Shown here one piece after another: positions 52,359-61,319 of a stretch of DNA of 64,000 nucleotides (the first letter of the stretch is position 1; each line of letters begins with the position of its first letter). The notes below the pieces were generated by a model, which saw only the letters and a list, made by a program, of their open reading frames with translations, made no database searches and was not told the origin of the DNA. The DNA is taken from the IMG/VR virus record IMGVR_UViG_3300042558_005069, positions 1 to 64,000 of that record. One strand, 5' to 3'. Both the position numbers and the translations under genes were made by a program. The DNA is from a virus.

Positions 52359-52994
52359 ATGGAGGAGTATGTCAACGATTTTGCCAAAATGGCGCTGGCC
52401 CTTGCCTCGGCGCAGCTTGCCAAAGAAACGGCAATCAAGGAGCAAGGAATTGGGGAAGACCTTAAAGCGCATTTTATGGGATGGAATGAAGAAGACTTAA
52501 CGATCGTCGCCCAGATGAAAGAAGATGTTTCCAGGTACTCCCAGGCAGACAGATTTGAAAGATGTGCAATACTCTGTAAAATCCTTAGAAAACATTGGTG
52601 GGTGTCTTCCCTGACGATGGTGAGTGAAGGCTATTGCTCCCTGGACTACCCAACGACGGAAAATTACGATTTAGCAGTTGCCTATGCCGACACGTCACTT
52701 CCTGTTTTTGAGTGCATTACTGTAATTCACGTCACCCTTGACGAGTCTGGAATAATTTCCCCTGTATCTATGGTGGCCGCCCCTTACGTGACGAAGATTG
52801 GGAGGGTTGTGGAGTGGCAGGACGTTCTAGTGTATCCGGAAATAACTGCCAAAAACCTTAGACAATACAAGTACCCATTAATGCTCACAAATTCTATGAT
52901 GGAGCGATTGTCGGAAGATTCAAACGAAGAAACAATAATGCAAGCAAGAGCAGAAGTCGAACAATGCGGTTTCTTATTGCAAGAATTATATTAA
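52359..52994 (+). CDS. hypothetical protein, 211 aa
   Basis: Mixed alpha/beta protein with a helical start (KMALALASAQLAKETAI), a central VFECITVIHVTLDESGIISP and a helical, Glu-rich end. No family recognised. ATG 52359 is 6 nt after TAGTAT without a ribosome site, so the mRNA is probably leaderless; divergent from the operon at 52272. Downstream gene starts 13 nt after its stop. Confidence 0.75.
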   Translation: MEEYVNDFAKMALALASAQLAKETAIKEQGIGEDLKAHFMGWNEEDLTIVAQMKEDVSRYSQADRFERCAILCKILRKHWWVSSLTMVSEGYCSLDYPTTENYDLAVAYADTSLPVFECITVIHVTLDESGIISPVSMVAAPYVTKIGRVVEWQDVLVYPEITAKNLRQYKYPLMLTNSMMERLSEDSNEETIMQARAEVEQCGFLLQELY

Positions 52995-53007
52995 GTACAA
53001 TAATTAA

Positions 53008-53334
53008 ATGAACGCGTTTTATGAAAGCCCTAGCTTCGGAGGAAGCGAAGATTACGAAATTCTTGACGGGGTTAAAGTATCGCGAGCCGATAGAGCCCCT
53101 TGCCCGGTCTGTGGTCACTCCACCGGCGATTGCGCACCGCCTGACGAAGTAGGCCCAGGCATCATTTTTGGGTACAACACAAATTCCACATTGGACGATA
53201 CTCAAACGTTCGTTGTCCCTGAAGACATCTATGATCAAAGAGAAATTGCGCCAGGCGTAACTATGCGGCTACTTCTTTACAAGCAAGGAAAAGTAATTCC
53301 GCTTATCAAGGCCAAGGAGTTGGGGCTTATTTAA
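53008..53334 (+). CDS. conserved actinophage protein, CPVCGH type, 108 aa
   Basis: APCPVCGHSTGDCAPP near residue 31, then FVVPEDIYDQREIAPG and a C-terminal LLYKQGKVIPLIKAKELGLI. The last part resembles the terminal 'KG..I....A..LGL' segment seen in many actinophage proteins. ATG 53008 lies 6 nt after TACAAT, which overlaps the previous gene's end: probably leaderless. Function unknown. Confidence 0.75.
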   Translation: MNAFYESPSFGGSEDYEILDGVKVSRADRAPCPVCGHSTGDCAPPDEVGPGIIFGYNTNSTLDDTQTFVVPEDIYDQREIAPGVTMRLLLYKQGKVIPLIKAKELGLI

Positions 53335-53423
53335 AAATTTTTATTTCGCTGGACTTTTTCACTATTCAATATTGGGCTACACTGAACAGTTCCAAATCAA
53401 AACAATATTAGCTAGGAAAAAAA

Positions 53424-55349
53424 ATGGCATTTATCGAAGATAGCTTTGTAAAAGATTACTTGACACAGAAATCTCCGTGGGGATTTAACGGAATGGGCGA
53501 AATAGTTTTTTTGCGAACATACAGCCGCAAGAAAAATGATGGAACAACAGAAGTCTGGCCAGAGACGATCCAGCGCGTTGTAAACGGAGCAATTGCTATC
53601 GGAGTTCCCTACACGCAGGATGAGGCTGAAAGGTTGTTTGATCACATGTTCAACCTTCGCTGCTCAATGAGTGGAAGAGCGCTATGGCAGCTAGGAACGC
53701 CAATGGTTGAAAAGTTTGGCGGAGCTTCTTTAAATAACTGTTATTTTACTAATATCGAAAAAGTGGAAGATTTTGAATTTTTGTTTGAGTATTTAATGCT
53801 GGGTGGCGGTGTCGGTTTTTCTGTAGAGCGCTCAAAAATACACGACTTGCCTAAAGTGAAAAATGCAGTAGTAATCACTCACGAGCGATCAAACGACGCT
53901 GACATAATTGTTCCCGATAGTCGAGGTGGATGGAAGAGACTCCTCCACAGCGTTTTAAAATCTTATTTTGAAACAGGAAAATCTTTTACATATTCGACAA
54001 TTCTGGTGCGCGAATACGGCGCTCCGCTTAAGGGATTTGGCGGCACAGCGTCTGGTCCGGGTGCTTTGATTGACGGAATTGCGGATATATGTAAAGTCCT
54101 AGATAATAGAGCTGGAAAAAAATTACGCTCTATTGATGTCCTCGACATCTGTAACATCATTGGGCGCATCGTTGTCTCGGGCTCATCAAGAAGATCAGCA
54201 CAAATCTCAATGGGTGATCCGGATGATGCTTTGTTCATTAGGGCAAAGAACTGGGCGTCGGGCTCGATCCCTGCATGGAGAGCAAATAGCAATAACTCGC
54301 TCTATGCTGATGGGTGGGACGAGATCCCCTCGGAGCTCTGGAAGGGCTATGACGGTACGGGGGAGCCATATGGCCTTGTGAACCGAAAGCTCGCACGTCG
54401 CTATGGGCGGTTAGGTGAAGTCAGGGTAGATAATAGTATTGAGGGCTTCAACCCATGCGCCGAGATAGGTCTAGCTGATGGAGAATCATGTAATTTGGCG
54501 ACTGTTTTCCTGCCGAATATCGAATCCATAGAGCAATTCAAGGAGATATCCCGTCTTCTTTATCTAACGCAGAAGCAGATTACTCGTTTGCCGTATCCGT
54601 ATGAAAAAACAACACAAATTGTCCGTCAGAATGCAAGACTTGGACAAAGCGTGACAGGGATTCTTCAATCAACAGCAGAACAGTTGTCTTGGCTGTCCGC
54701 TGGATACGTAGCCCTAAGAGAGCTAGACAAGAAGTATTCCGCCGAAAACGGGTTCCCGGAGTCTGTTCGTATGACGACCGTACAGCCCTCTGGGACGCTC
54801 TCTCTGCTTCCAGGGGTAACCCCCGGCATACATCCGGCCTATGCTCCGTATTATATCCGTCGCGTTCGTTTTGGCTCCAGTGACCCTCTAGTCGATGCCT
54901 GCCGCAAGCGTGGATACAAGGTGATTTGGGATATCGGAATCGATGGACGGGAAGACCATACTCGCTATGTGGTCGAGTTCCCTTGCCGGTCTCCAGAGGG
55001 TTCTGTTCTCGCAGTTGACATGACAGCGGTTGAGCAGCTCGAATGGGTGAGGAAGATGCAAACAGAGTGGGCCGATAATGCAGTTTCCGTGACTGTTTAC
55101 TACCGCAAGGAAGAGCTCCCGTTAATTAAAGAATGGCTTGAAAAGAACTACGACAAGAGCGTTAAATCCGTTTCTTTCCTGCTGCATAGCGATCATAATT
55201 TTTCCCTTCCTCCCTACGAGGAAATTACAAAAGAATCCTATGAAAAACTTTCAGCGCGGGTTGACATGTCCATTCCCCTTGTCCAGTCAGCATTTGACGG
55301 AGAAATAATGGTGGATGATTGCGCTACTGGAGCTTGCCCTGTAAAGTAA
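53424..55349 (+). CDS. nrdJ: class II (B12-dependent) ribonucleotide reductase, 641 aa
   Basis: Contains NNCYF (C106), the catalytic loop FNPCAEIGL with C near 344, and the redox tail CATGACPVK (C633, C638) re-reduced by thioredoxin; QPSGTLSLLPGVTPGIHPAY and the effector region are present. It is monomeric-RTPR in type, reducing ribonucleotides with adenosylcobalamin and no oxygen. TAGGA precedes ATG 53424. Followed by tRNA-Arg and P450 on the same strand with no terminator between them. Confidence 0.96.
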   Translation: MAFIEDSFVKDYLTQKSPWGFNGMGEIVFLRTYSRKKNDGTTEVWPETIQRVVNGAIAIGVPYTQDEAERLFDHMFNLRCSMSGRALWQLGTPMVEKFGGASLNNCYFTNIEKVEDFEFLFEYLMLGGGVGFSVERSKIHDLPKVKNAVVITHERSNDADIIVPDSRGGWKRLLHSVLKSYFETGKSFTYSTILVREYGAPLKGFGGTASGPGALIDGIADICKVLDNRAGKKLRSIDVLDICNIIGRIVVSGSSRRSAQISMGDPDDALFIRAKNWASGSIPAWRANSNNSLYADGWDEIPSELWKGYDGTGEPYGLVNRKLARRYGRLGEVRVDNSIEGFNPCAEIGLADGESCNLATVFLPNIESIEQFKEISRLLYLTQKQITRLPYPYEKTTQIVRQNARLGQSVTGILQSTAEQLSWLSAGYVALRELDKKYSAENGFPESVRMTTVQPSGTLSLLPGVTPGIHPAYAPYYIRRVRFGSSDPLVDACRKRGYKVIWDIGIDGREDHTRYVVEFPCRSPEGSVLAVDMTAVEQLEWVRKMQTEWADNAVSVTVYYRKEELPLIKEWLEKNYDKSVKSVSFLLHSDHNFSLPPYEEITKESYEKLSARVDMSIPLVQSAFDGEIMVDDCATGACPVK

Positions 55350-55417
55350 AGGCACGCTAGAAGTCATATCTCAATACGTGATCTTCTTGGCAATTAATGG
55401 TCAGATAAAAATCATTA

Positions 55418-55490
<73 letters not shown>

Positions 55491-55492
55491 CT

Positions 55493-56647
55493 ATGGAAAA
55501 TGACATTTTTAACAAAGAACTGTATCGTGACCCTTTTGCCATGTTCGCACAGTGGCGCGCAAGTCCTACTTTGCCGTACGACAAAAAAACAAATACCTAT
55601 GCATTGTCTCGGCACGCTGACGTAAATTTCGCATTGCGAAGTCCTGAAATATTTACCAGTTCGTTTGGGGGCAGGGCAAACTCAATAGCACAGCCTTTTA
55701 TGGTTGACGTAGACGACCCAGGGCACAGAGTGCAACGTTCAGTTATTGAAAAAATGCTCACTCCAAGTGCGGTTAGCAAGCATTCTGAATATGTTACCGC
55801 AGTGATCGACATAGCAGTAAAAGGGATAATCGGAGCTGGCAGCGTCGAGGTCGTAAATGCCATTGCTCAGACACTTCCCGTAACTTTTATCGGTTCCTTG
55901 CTGGGCGTAAGGGATTCTGACTTTCCTCTACTCAGGAAGTGGGGTGAAGCCATGGTGGAGGGAGCCGATGGATGGGAAAACGTCACAGAAGAAGTGGTTG
56001 AGGCTGTAATAAACTGGTTTGACTATTTTGACGATCTGTCGAAAACGGGATATTGGGACGACAAAGAAGGAATAATATCTCTGCTCTTGAATGCTTCAAA
56101 AGAAAATGGGAGCATAACCTACGAAGAGGCTAGAGGTAATTCGTTGGCGATTCTCATCGGTGGAAACGAAACAGCAAAATATCTACTTTCTGGGGCTATC
56201 GATCTTTATGTAGAAAATCCAGACATAGCCACAATCTACAAAGATGTAGGACCGGAAAAATTCATCAATGAGGTATTGCGATACCTGAGTCCTGTAGTTA
56301 GTTCAGCTAGAAGAACGACAACGGATGTTGCGGTTGGTGAGAATATCATCCCTGCTGGAGCTCAGGTGATGCTGTTCTTGACATCTGCAAACATGGACGA
56401 ATCTGTATTTGAGAATCCAGAACTATTTAACCCAGCGCGTAATAGTTCAGCGCATTTGTCTCTTGGCTTCGGGCCCCACTTCTGCATTGGAGCATCCTTG
56501 GCGAAGATACAGCTTCAAGCGTTGTTTGAATATTTTATAAATAACAAAATAAAAATAACAAAAGACGAAAGCGCTCCGATGAAGTTTAAGTACTCAACAT
56601 TCTTGCGTGGTATAAAAGAAATGCGTGCATTCGTTGAGAAAAATTAG
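55493..56647 (+). CDS. cytochrome P450, 384 aa
   Basis: I-helix IGGNETAK (about 222-229, the acid-threonine pair as ET), the ExxR EVLRY (259-263) and the heme ligand loop LGFGPHFCIGASLA with C331 are all intact; length is typical of soluble bacterial CYPs. It needs a ferredoxin/reductase from the host. No ribosome site is possible because ATG 55493 lies 2 nt after the tRNA 3' end. Phage P450s are uncommon; the substrate is unknown. Confidence 0.95.
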   Translation: MENDIFNKELYRDPFAMFAQWRASPTLPYDKKTNTYALSRHADVNFALRSPEIFTSSFGGRANSIAQPFMVDVDDPGHRVQRSVIEKMLTPSAVSKHSEYVTAVIDIAVKGIIGAGSVEVVNAIAQTLPVTFIGSLLGVRDSDFPLLRKWGEAMVEGADGWENVTEEVVEAVINWFDYFDDLSKTGYWDDKEGIISLLLNASKENGSITYEEARGNSLAILIGGNETAKYLLSGAIDLYVENPDIATIYKDVGPEKFINEVLRYLSPVVSSARRTTTDVAVGENIIPAGAQVMLFLTSANMDESVFENPELFNPARNSSAHLSLGFGPHFCIGASLAKIQLQALFEYFINNKIKITKDESAPMKFKYSTFLRGIKEMRAFVEKN

Positions 56648-56649
56648 AA

Positions 56650-57048
56650 TTATTTAAACTCGGACCAAGTTTTGTTTCCAACCCCAAAGTACTCTCGAGC
56701 GTAACCTGACTCTATGATATCCAAATTCAAGCAAGCAGTTTTTACATCATCAATGTCTTCTGAGGAAAATATCCTTGCGAGAACCCGTCCGTATTTGTCA
56801 TTTTTGTCTGGGATTGTATTCACGTAAACCCATTTATGCTTGGAAATCCAGTCTTCTGTGAATTTCTTTGCGCTCAGACCCATCTGCTTTTCGGCTAGGT
56901 CTTTTGTTCTTGTCTCGGGCGTGTTGACGCCATATAGGCGAACTCTAATTTTGTGGTGAATATTGAAACCAAGATCAATCATTAGATCGACAGTGTCTCC
57001 GTCTACAACCCTCAGTACGGTAGCTCCGTACCAAAAGCGAGCACTCAT
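56650..57048 (-). CDS. staphylococcal-nuclease-like thermonuclease, 132 aa
   Basis: VVDGDTVDLMIDLG with D16/D18/D21, then RVRLYGVNTPE (catalytic R37, E45) and DKYGRVLARI (R88): the three catalytic residues of the SNase fold are in place. Ca-dependent DNA/RNA hydrolysis; in a phage it may degrade host DNA or act in the virion. No signal peptide. Overlaps the dioxygenase gene by one base (TAATG). Confidence 0.93.
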   Translation of the reverse strand: MSARFWYGATVLRVVDGDTVDLMIDLGFNIHHKIRVRLYGVNTPETRTKDLAEKQMGLSAKKFTEDWISKHKWVYVNTIPDKNDKYGRVLARIFSSEDIDDVKTACLNLDIIESGYAREYFGVGNKTWSEFK

Positions 57049-58043
57049 TACGAGGCCTGTGCCGGAATTAGTTTTTCTCCAGTTAGTGTAACTCTGTTAA
57101 CCAAACGTGGGGAATGTCCAATATCTCCGACTACAGCGTGCTGTGTCGATATATTGTCAGAGAATATAACGTCTCCCTGAGTCCAGTGATGGCGGACAGT
57201 AAATTCGTAGCGAGTTGTATGTTTGAAAAGGAATTGAAGGATTGCGTCGCTTTCAGGTTTTGAAAAGTCCACAATTCTTCTTGTGAACCCCGGATTTATG
57301 AATAATGATTCTTCTCCAGTTTCCGGATGGACTATAACAACTGGATGACGAGCGGTAACTTGCGCAGCACGCTTCAGGTAATCCCAGTGGTCGACTAGTC
57401 CGTTTTCTTCTTTGCCGTTAATTCCTTCTATCTTTGCTCCAGTATTGGACATTCCACCTTTACCCATGCCCATGTCAGAAACTTCAGACGCATCGTGAAT
57501 AGCCATTGTGCCTCGTAGTGCATCTTTCATTCTCTTGCTTAGAGATCTGAATGCCGCTTCTTGGTCGCACCACATGGTGTCTCCGCCAGCGTAGGGGATG
57601 ATGACGCCATTCAGTATTGAACATTTTGGCGGATTTTCAATAAACGTTATGTCAGTATGCCAGGCAACGCCACGTTCCTGAAACTTTGTTTTATCACTGT
57701 TCTCATATTCTGGATACTGCACACCCGGAATGGTGTAATCAACTTCGAATATGTTTGGAAAATCTTTTTTACCAGGAAGAAGTGGATGAGCGCTTCTTGG
57801 TGTTCCAAAGAGCGCTGCAAAAGCTTCATGCTGTACAGGATTAAGATTTTGTTTTCTAAAAAAAACAACCTTATGACGCAACATCAGGTTATAAATTGTC
57901 TCAATAATTCCTGCATCTTTATGGTCAATCAAGTCAATTAAATTAACTCCCTCGATTTCTGCTCCAAGCTTTCCGGCTACTGGCTTTACCAACAAGCCAG
58001 CTTCGGTATATTCTACGTGATGCTCTTTAACCATTATTGACAT
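57048..58043 (-). CDS. TauD/TfdA-family 2OG/Fe(II) dioxygenase, 331 aa
   Basis: H129-T-D131 (AWHTDITF) and the distal SDNISTQHAVVGD (H302), with an Arg-rich RLVNRVTL that binds 2-oxoglutarate. The family hydroxylates sulfonates, phenoxyacids, carnitine-like amines or nucleosides, often cutting C-S or C-O bonds. Complete. It overlaps the DUF6321 gene by 17 nt, so it is expressed with the head genes and not with the host's own sulfur or nitrogen operons. Confidence 0.92.
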   Translation of the reverse strand: MSIMVKEHHVEYTEAGLLVKPVAGKLGAEIEGVNLIDLIDHKDAGIIETIYNLMLRHKVVFFRKQNLNPVQHEAFAALFGTPRSAHPLLPGKKDFPNIFEVDYTIPGVQYPEYENSDKTKFQERGVAWHTDITFIENPPKCSILNGVIIPYAGGDTMWCDQEAAFRSLSKRMKDALRGTMAIHDASEVSDMGMGKGGMSNTGAKIEGINGKEENGLVDHWDYLKRAAQVTARHPVVIVHPETGEESLFINPGFTRRIVDFSKPESDAILQFLFKHTTRYEFTVRHHWTQGDVIFSDNISTQHAVVGDIGHSPRLVNRVTLTGEKLIPAQAS

Positions 58044-58920
58044 TTTTTTTGGCCTTTGCTATCTTTGATTTTTTATTTTTTTTCTTTTTTCTTATTCGCA
58101 TCATATCAGTATGTGCTTGCCCCATGCGCTTAACGTCCCGAATGGATCCACCAACATATGATCCATACCCAGTCTTCGCTGCTATGACACTATTGGAAAG
58201 TTCTTCCAATACAAGCCTTCTTCTCCTGCTGTCGGTTATCTGATTCAAGTCCGAATCGTATACCGAATCGATCCCCTTCCCCGTCATGCCTTTCATATAT
58301 GAAGGAACCTCAACATTTATTAATGCTTTTGTTGATAAATGAGAAGTTACAACAACGTCTTCTGATAACGACTTCTTTTTTTTCTTAGCGTTTGCGTATC
58401 GCTCAAGGAGGCGTCGTCCCTTGGCAGCAAGAGCTGCCGCGTCGGAAGAGTTCTGGGGAACAGGCTCCCCCCACGCTGCAGCAGAAAGAGCCAATCTAGT
58501 AGAGCGCCCTTTGTCATCTTTCATCGGCCCAGATGGATTTGTAAAAAATCTTGTTAAGAAAGAACCTTTGCGACGCATCTTTTCAGGAGTGTTCGCTGGC
58601 CCCATTACACCAGGTTTCAGATTTGATCCTTCTTTTCTTTTGAAGTAAGCCCTGCCCGCTGCGGTAAGCCCCCCCTTCGGATCGCGAAGCACTGGACGTC
58701 TTTTTGCCGCTTTGGAGTTCAGTTCATCAGCAGATATTTTTATTTCTCCGACAACAGTAGATCCCCAATATTCATCATAAATAGGCATCATTGAAGAGGA
58801 CTTGAACTCCACAAAAGATTGCTCAATCAATTGATTAAATTCTTCTTCCTGGTCAAGTTTTTCTGAAAACTGCAAAAGCGAATCAAATAGTTCTTCATCT
58901 TTTTCATTTGTCATTTCCAT
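58027..58920 (-). CDS. DUF6321-containing virion-region protein, 297 aa
   Basis: The middle third (PKGGLTAAGRAYFKRKEGSN, LKPGVMGPANTPEKMRRKGS, FLTRFF...GPMKDDKGRSTR) is the DUF6321 signature, a basic phage domain of unknown function; the C-terminus is Lys-rich. It lies just downstream of the capsid gene and before TauD, so capsid-associated or DNA-binding roles are plausible. Confidence 0.8.
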   Translation of the reverse strand: MEMTNEKDEELFDSLLQFSEKLDQEEEFNQLIEQSFVEFKSSSMMPIYDEYWGSTVVGEIKISADELNSKAAKRRPVLRDPKGGLTAAGRAYFKRKEGSNLKPGVMGPANTPEKMRRKGSFLTRFFTNPSGPMKDDKGRSTRLALSAAAWGEPVPQNSSDAAALAAKGRRLLERYANAKKKKKSLSEDVVVTSHLSTKALINVEVPSYMKGMTGKGIDSVYDSDLNQITDSRRRRLVLEELSNSVIAAKTGYGSYVGGSIRDVKRMGQAHTDMMRIRKKKKNKKSKIAKAKKNVNNG

Positions 58921-58957
58921 TATCCAATTCTGGCACAGGTCAAGCCGTATAAGCGAA

Positions 58958-58998
58958 ACCCCCTGGTTTCACTGCCAAAGCAATTACTCCCAGGGGGT
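58958..58998 (-). terminator. hairpin after the capsid gene
   Basis: ACCCCCTGG / CCAGGGGGT, perfect 9 bp with a 23-nt loop, followed on the minus strand by TT. It could limit read-through from the capsid gene into the DUF6321-TauD-nuclease genes. Confidence 0.7.
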
Positions 58999-59021
58999 CC
59001 GTTAATTAAGGGTATTGTTAA

Positions 59022-60407
59022 TTACGCAGTAGGAGCGGCGTCGAATTCAACCTTGACGAATGCTTCTGGACGCTTTACCGCAAGGGCGAGGCGTTGTTCG
59101 GCGAGAATAACAATCGCGTTGCGGATGAAGAAATCGCTGTGCTGCTCACTGATGCGGATAGATGCCTGCTCGCGGTCATAAAGCTGAGCACCGGTGCCAA
59201 ACGCGCCGACCAAAGCCATACCTTCCTGCATTGCTGGAGTATCAACAAGTGGCATTCTCCATACTCTTGGCTCGCCACCCATCGCAACAGAAACTGCGAT
59301 GAGGTACTGGCCATTGACGTCTTTTGTCAATTCGATGTCTTCCCAATCATTTGGGTGAACAACGATACCGCTTGGCTCGTAGTAAGCCAAGAAGGAGAGT
59401 GTAGCCGCACGGCGAATTGCGTCAGCTTTGGTGTCACCAGCCGTAACGTTTGCAACTCCAGCAACACCGTCAGACCAAGCGTATTCCTGGACTCCTGGGG
59501 TGTTCATCACGCCGAGCAAGTTTTCGCCCAGTCCGTCACCGTTGAGGATTTGATTGTCCTCAAGGAGGCGCAAGCCGTACATAAGCTCGTTGTCGATGAT
59601 TGAGCGAAGCTGTGGTTCATCGGCAAGAACGTTGCGGTGTGCTGCTTCCCAGTGAGCGAGTGTTCTAATTGGGGCCTGTTCACCAACGAACTGGAATGAA
59701 GATTGTGGCTTCAACCCAAATACTCCGCCAACTCTTTCAGCGACAGTAGACGCTGCGTTGTTGGTTGAGTAGGTGCTTGCAGTTACGCCTGGAGCAGAAA
59801 TCGTCGTAAAACCGATTTGACGGAAGTACTCAATAACTGCTGCTGTTGTAGTCCGAACAGGGAACAAGTCACGAACGCGCTTTGTGCGTGTTGGTGGTGT
59901 TACCATCGGATCGCGCTGAACCGTACCGAAAGAGCCGAGACGGCTGTCAGCTACGGTTGTTGAAGGCAAGCCAGAGAAGACATCCTTCACATTGTAGCCA
60001 CTCAAAGAGATGTTTGCCATCCATGGAGCTGCCATGTTTGCGCCGTTACGGCCACCAGCAAGTGCCTTGAACTCTACTGAGTCAAGGAACATCTGACCGA
60101 TGCTCTTGATCTCGCTTGAGGTCAATTGGCTGATTTCTGATGCTGCAGCTGAATAGCTTGATGCGACCGACTCTGATGCTGGCTGCGAAGACCAGCTGTC
60201 AACGTCACCCATTGTCTGCAAGTCAGAAAGGAGTGATTTAATTTCCTTAATGTCACGCATGTTCTTGTCGAATGCTGTTTTTTGTTCTGAAGAAACAACA
60301 ACTGTTCCTTCTTCTACCTTGAATGAGTCAGCAATGGCCTTATTGTCAGCCATTTTAACTCTGAGAGCTGATTGCAGCTCATCAATTCTTCCATTGTCTT
60401 GCGACAT
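59022..60407 (-). CDS. HK97-fold major capsid protein, 461 aa
   Basis: An N-terminal coiled, scaffold-like arm (about 1-110: RIDELQSALRVKMADN and EIKSLLSDLQ) leads into the mature part with APWMANISLSGYNVKD, RVRDLFPVRTTTAAVIEYFR (E-loop/spine region) and a C-terminal FIRNAIVILAEQRLALAVKR. The layout is that of phage_capsid-type HK97 proteins. CAGGAG before ATG 60407; a TATAAT-like box lies at 60528-60533. Most abundant virion protein expected. Confidence 0.93.
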   Translation of the reverse strand: MSQDNGRIDELQSALRVKMADNKAIADSFKVEEGTVVVSSEQKTAFDKNMRDIKEIKSLLSDLQTMGDVDSWSSQPASESVASSYSAAASEISQLTSSEIKSIGQMFLDSVEFKALAGGRNGANMAAPWMANISLSGYNVKDVFSGLPSTTVADSRLGSFGTVQRDPMVTPPTRTKRVRDLFPVRTTTAAVIEYFRQIGFTTISAPGVTASTYSTNNAASTVAERVGGVFGLKPQSSFQFVGEQAPIRTLAHWEAAHRNVLADEPQLRSIIDNELMYGLRLLEDNQILNGDGLGENLLGVMNTPGVQEYAWSDGVAGVANVTAGDTKADAIRRAATLSFLAYYEPSGIVVHPNDWEDIELTKDVNGQYLIAVSVAMGGEPRVWRMPLVDTPAMQEGMALVGAFGTGAQLYDREQASIRISEQHSDFFIRNAIVILAEQRLALAVKRPEAFVKVEFDAAPTA

Positions 60408-60566
60408 ATTGACTCCTGTTTGTTGAAGGGTTGGTTTTATGATGCTTTTCTTTGCTCGGCTTAGGTAAGCACCCAGCCCTAGTAATAATCAAAAATAACA
60501 GATTATTCACTACCTCTATTGCAACTAATTATATTTTGCAATTAAAGTGTGTAAATAGTAAATGAA
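60408..60566. promoter_or_regulatory. capsid gene upstream region
   Basis: AT-rich 159 bp with TATAAT on the minus strand (60528-60533) and a TTGCAA nearby, but no convincing spacing of both boxes. It probably carries the major late promoter for the capsid gene. Confidence 0.4.
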
Positions 60567-61310
60567 TTACTTATTTTTGAGTTGTTCTATTAGGGCAACT
60601 TTCCTCTTCGGACGTCTTGAATCAAGGTCTGCAACAACTGTTCTAGTTGCTCTTTCCATTTCTCTTTTTTTATTTTTTTCAATATTTCTGCGGCCTAACG
60701 ATGTTGTCCCGACCCTATTTGCATAGTCCGTCATGTTTGTGCATGGCATCCAGACCGCTCTGCCATTTTTGCTTACTCGCCTACTAATTCCAATACAGCC
60801 AATTTGCCTTGACCGCGCACGAGCTGATTCCGGATCGAGGAAAACATCAGAATCTGATTCCCTAACAAATTCAGGGCCTACTGCAGATTTAGTTTTTATT
60901 GGAACACAATTGGGGACAAGTTTTCCCTTTTTGCCTTTTTTCATACCCTGCATGACATACCCATCCCAGCAGGGGTTCACTTCTTTTGCCCCAAAAAGAT
61001 TACCGGACACTAGACCACTATCTATAGAGACAATCCCCATGATTGGTTTTTCGGTAAGGTTCTCCCAATCTTTAGGTCTTTTTTTTCGCTTTCCTTTGCT
61101 TCTGCTTTTGTCTTCACTTTTTTTATAGCCAGGGACAACCGACCTCCATTTACCGGTTTCGGCTGTCTCGGAAATTCTATTTAGCTCATCCATTGACGAG
61201 CATGGCATCCATTCCCCATCTGAAGACTTGTGCGCCCCAGAGCACCCAATTTGCGCAGCAACTTTTAGAGCTTCAGCTTTTTTGGTTAATTCTGATTTTT
61301 CTTTTGCCAT
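60567..61310 (-). CDS. basic virion-region protein with two Cys repeats, 247 aa
   Basis: Two copies of IGCxGxHxxxxGxWMPCxSM (residues about 21-41 and 168-190: IGCSGAHKSSDGEWMPCSSM, IGCIGISRR...WMPCTNM) flank a central NPCWDGYVMQGMKKGKKGK-VPNC. Each repeat can form a disulfide or zinc loop. The Lys-rich rest suggests nucleic-acid or capsid contact. Gene lies directly before the capsid gene. Function unknown but the repeat pair is diagnostic. Confidence 0.8.
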   Translation of the reverse strand: MAKEKSELTKKAEALKVAAQIGCSGAHKSSDGEWMPCSSMDELNRISETAETGKWRSVVPGYKKSEDKSRSKGKRKKRPKDWENLTEKPIMGIVSIDSGLVSGNLFGAKEVNPCWDGYVMQGMKKGKKGKLVPNCVPIKTKSAVGPEFVRESDSDVFLDPESARARSRQIGCIGISRRVSKNGRAVWMPCTNMTDYANRVGTTSLGRRNIEKNKKREMERATRTVVADLDSRRPKRKVALIEQLKNK

Positions 61311-61319
61311 TGCCTATCC

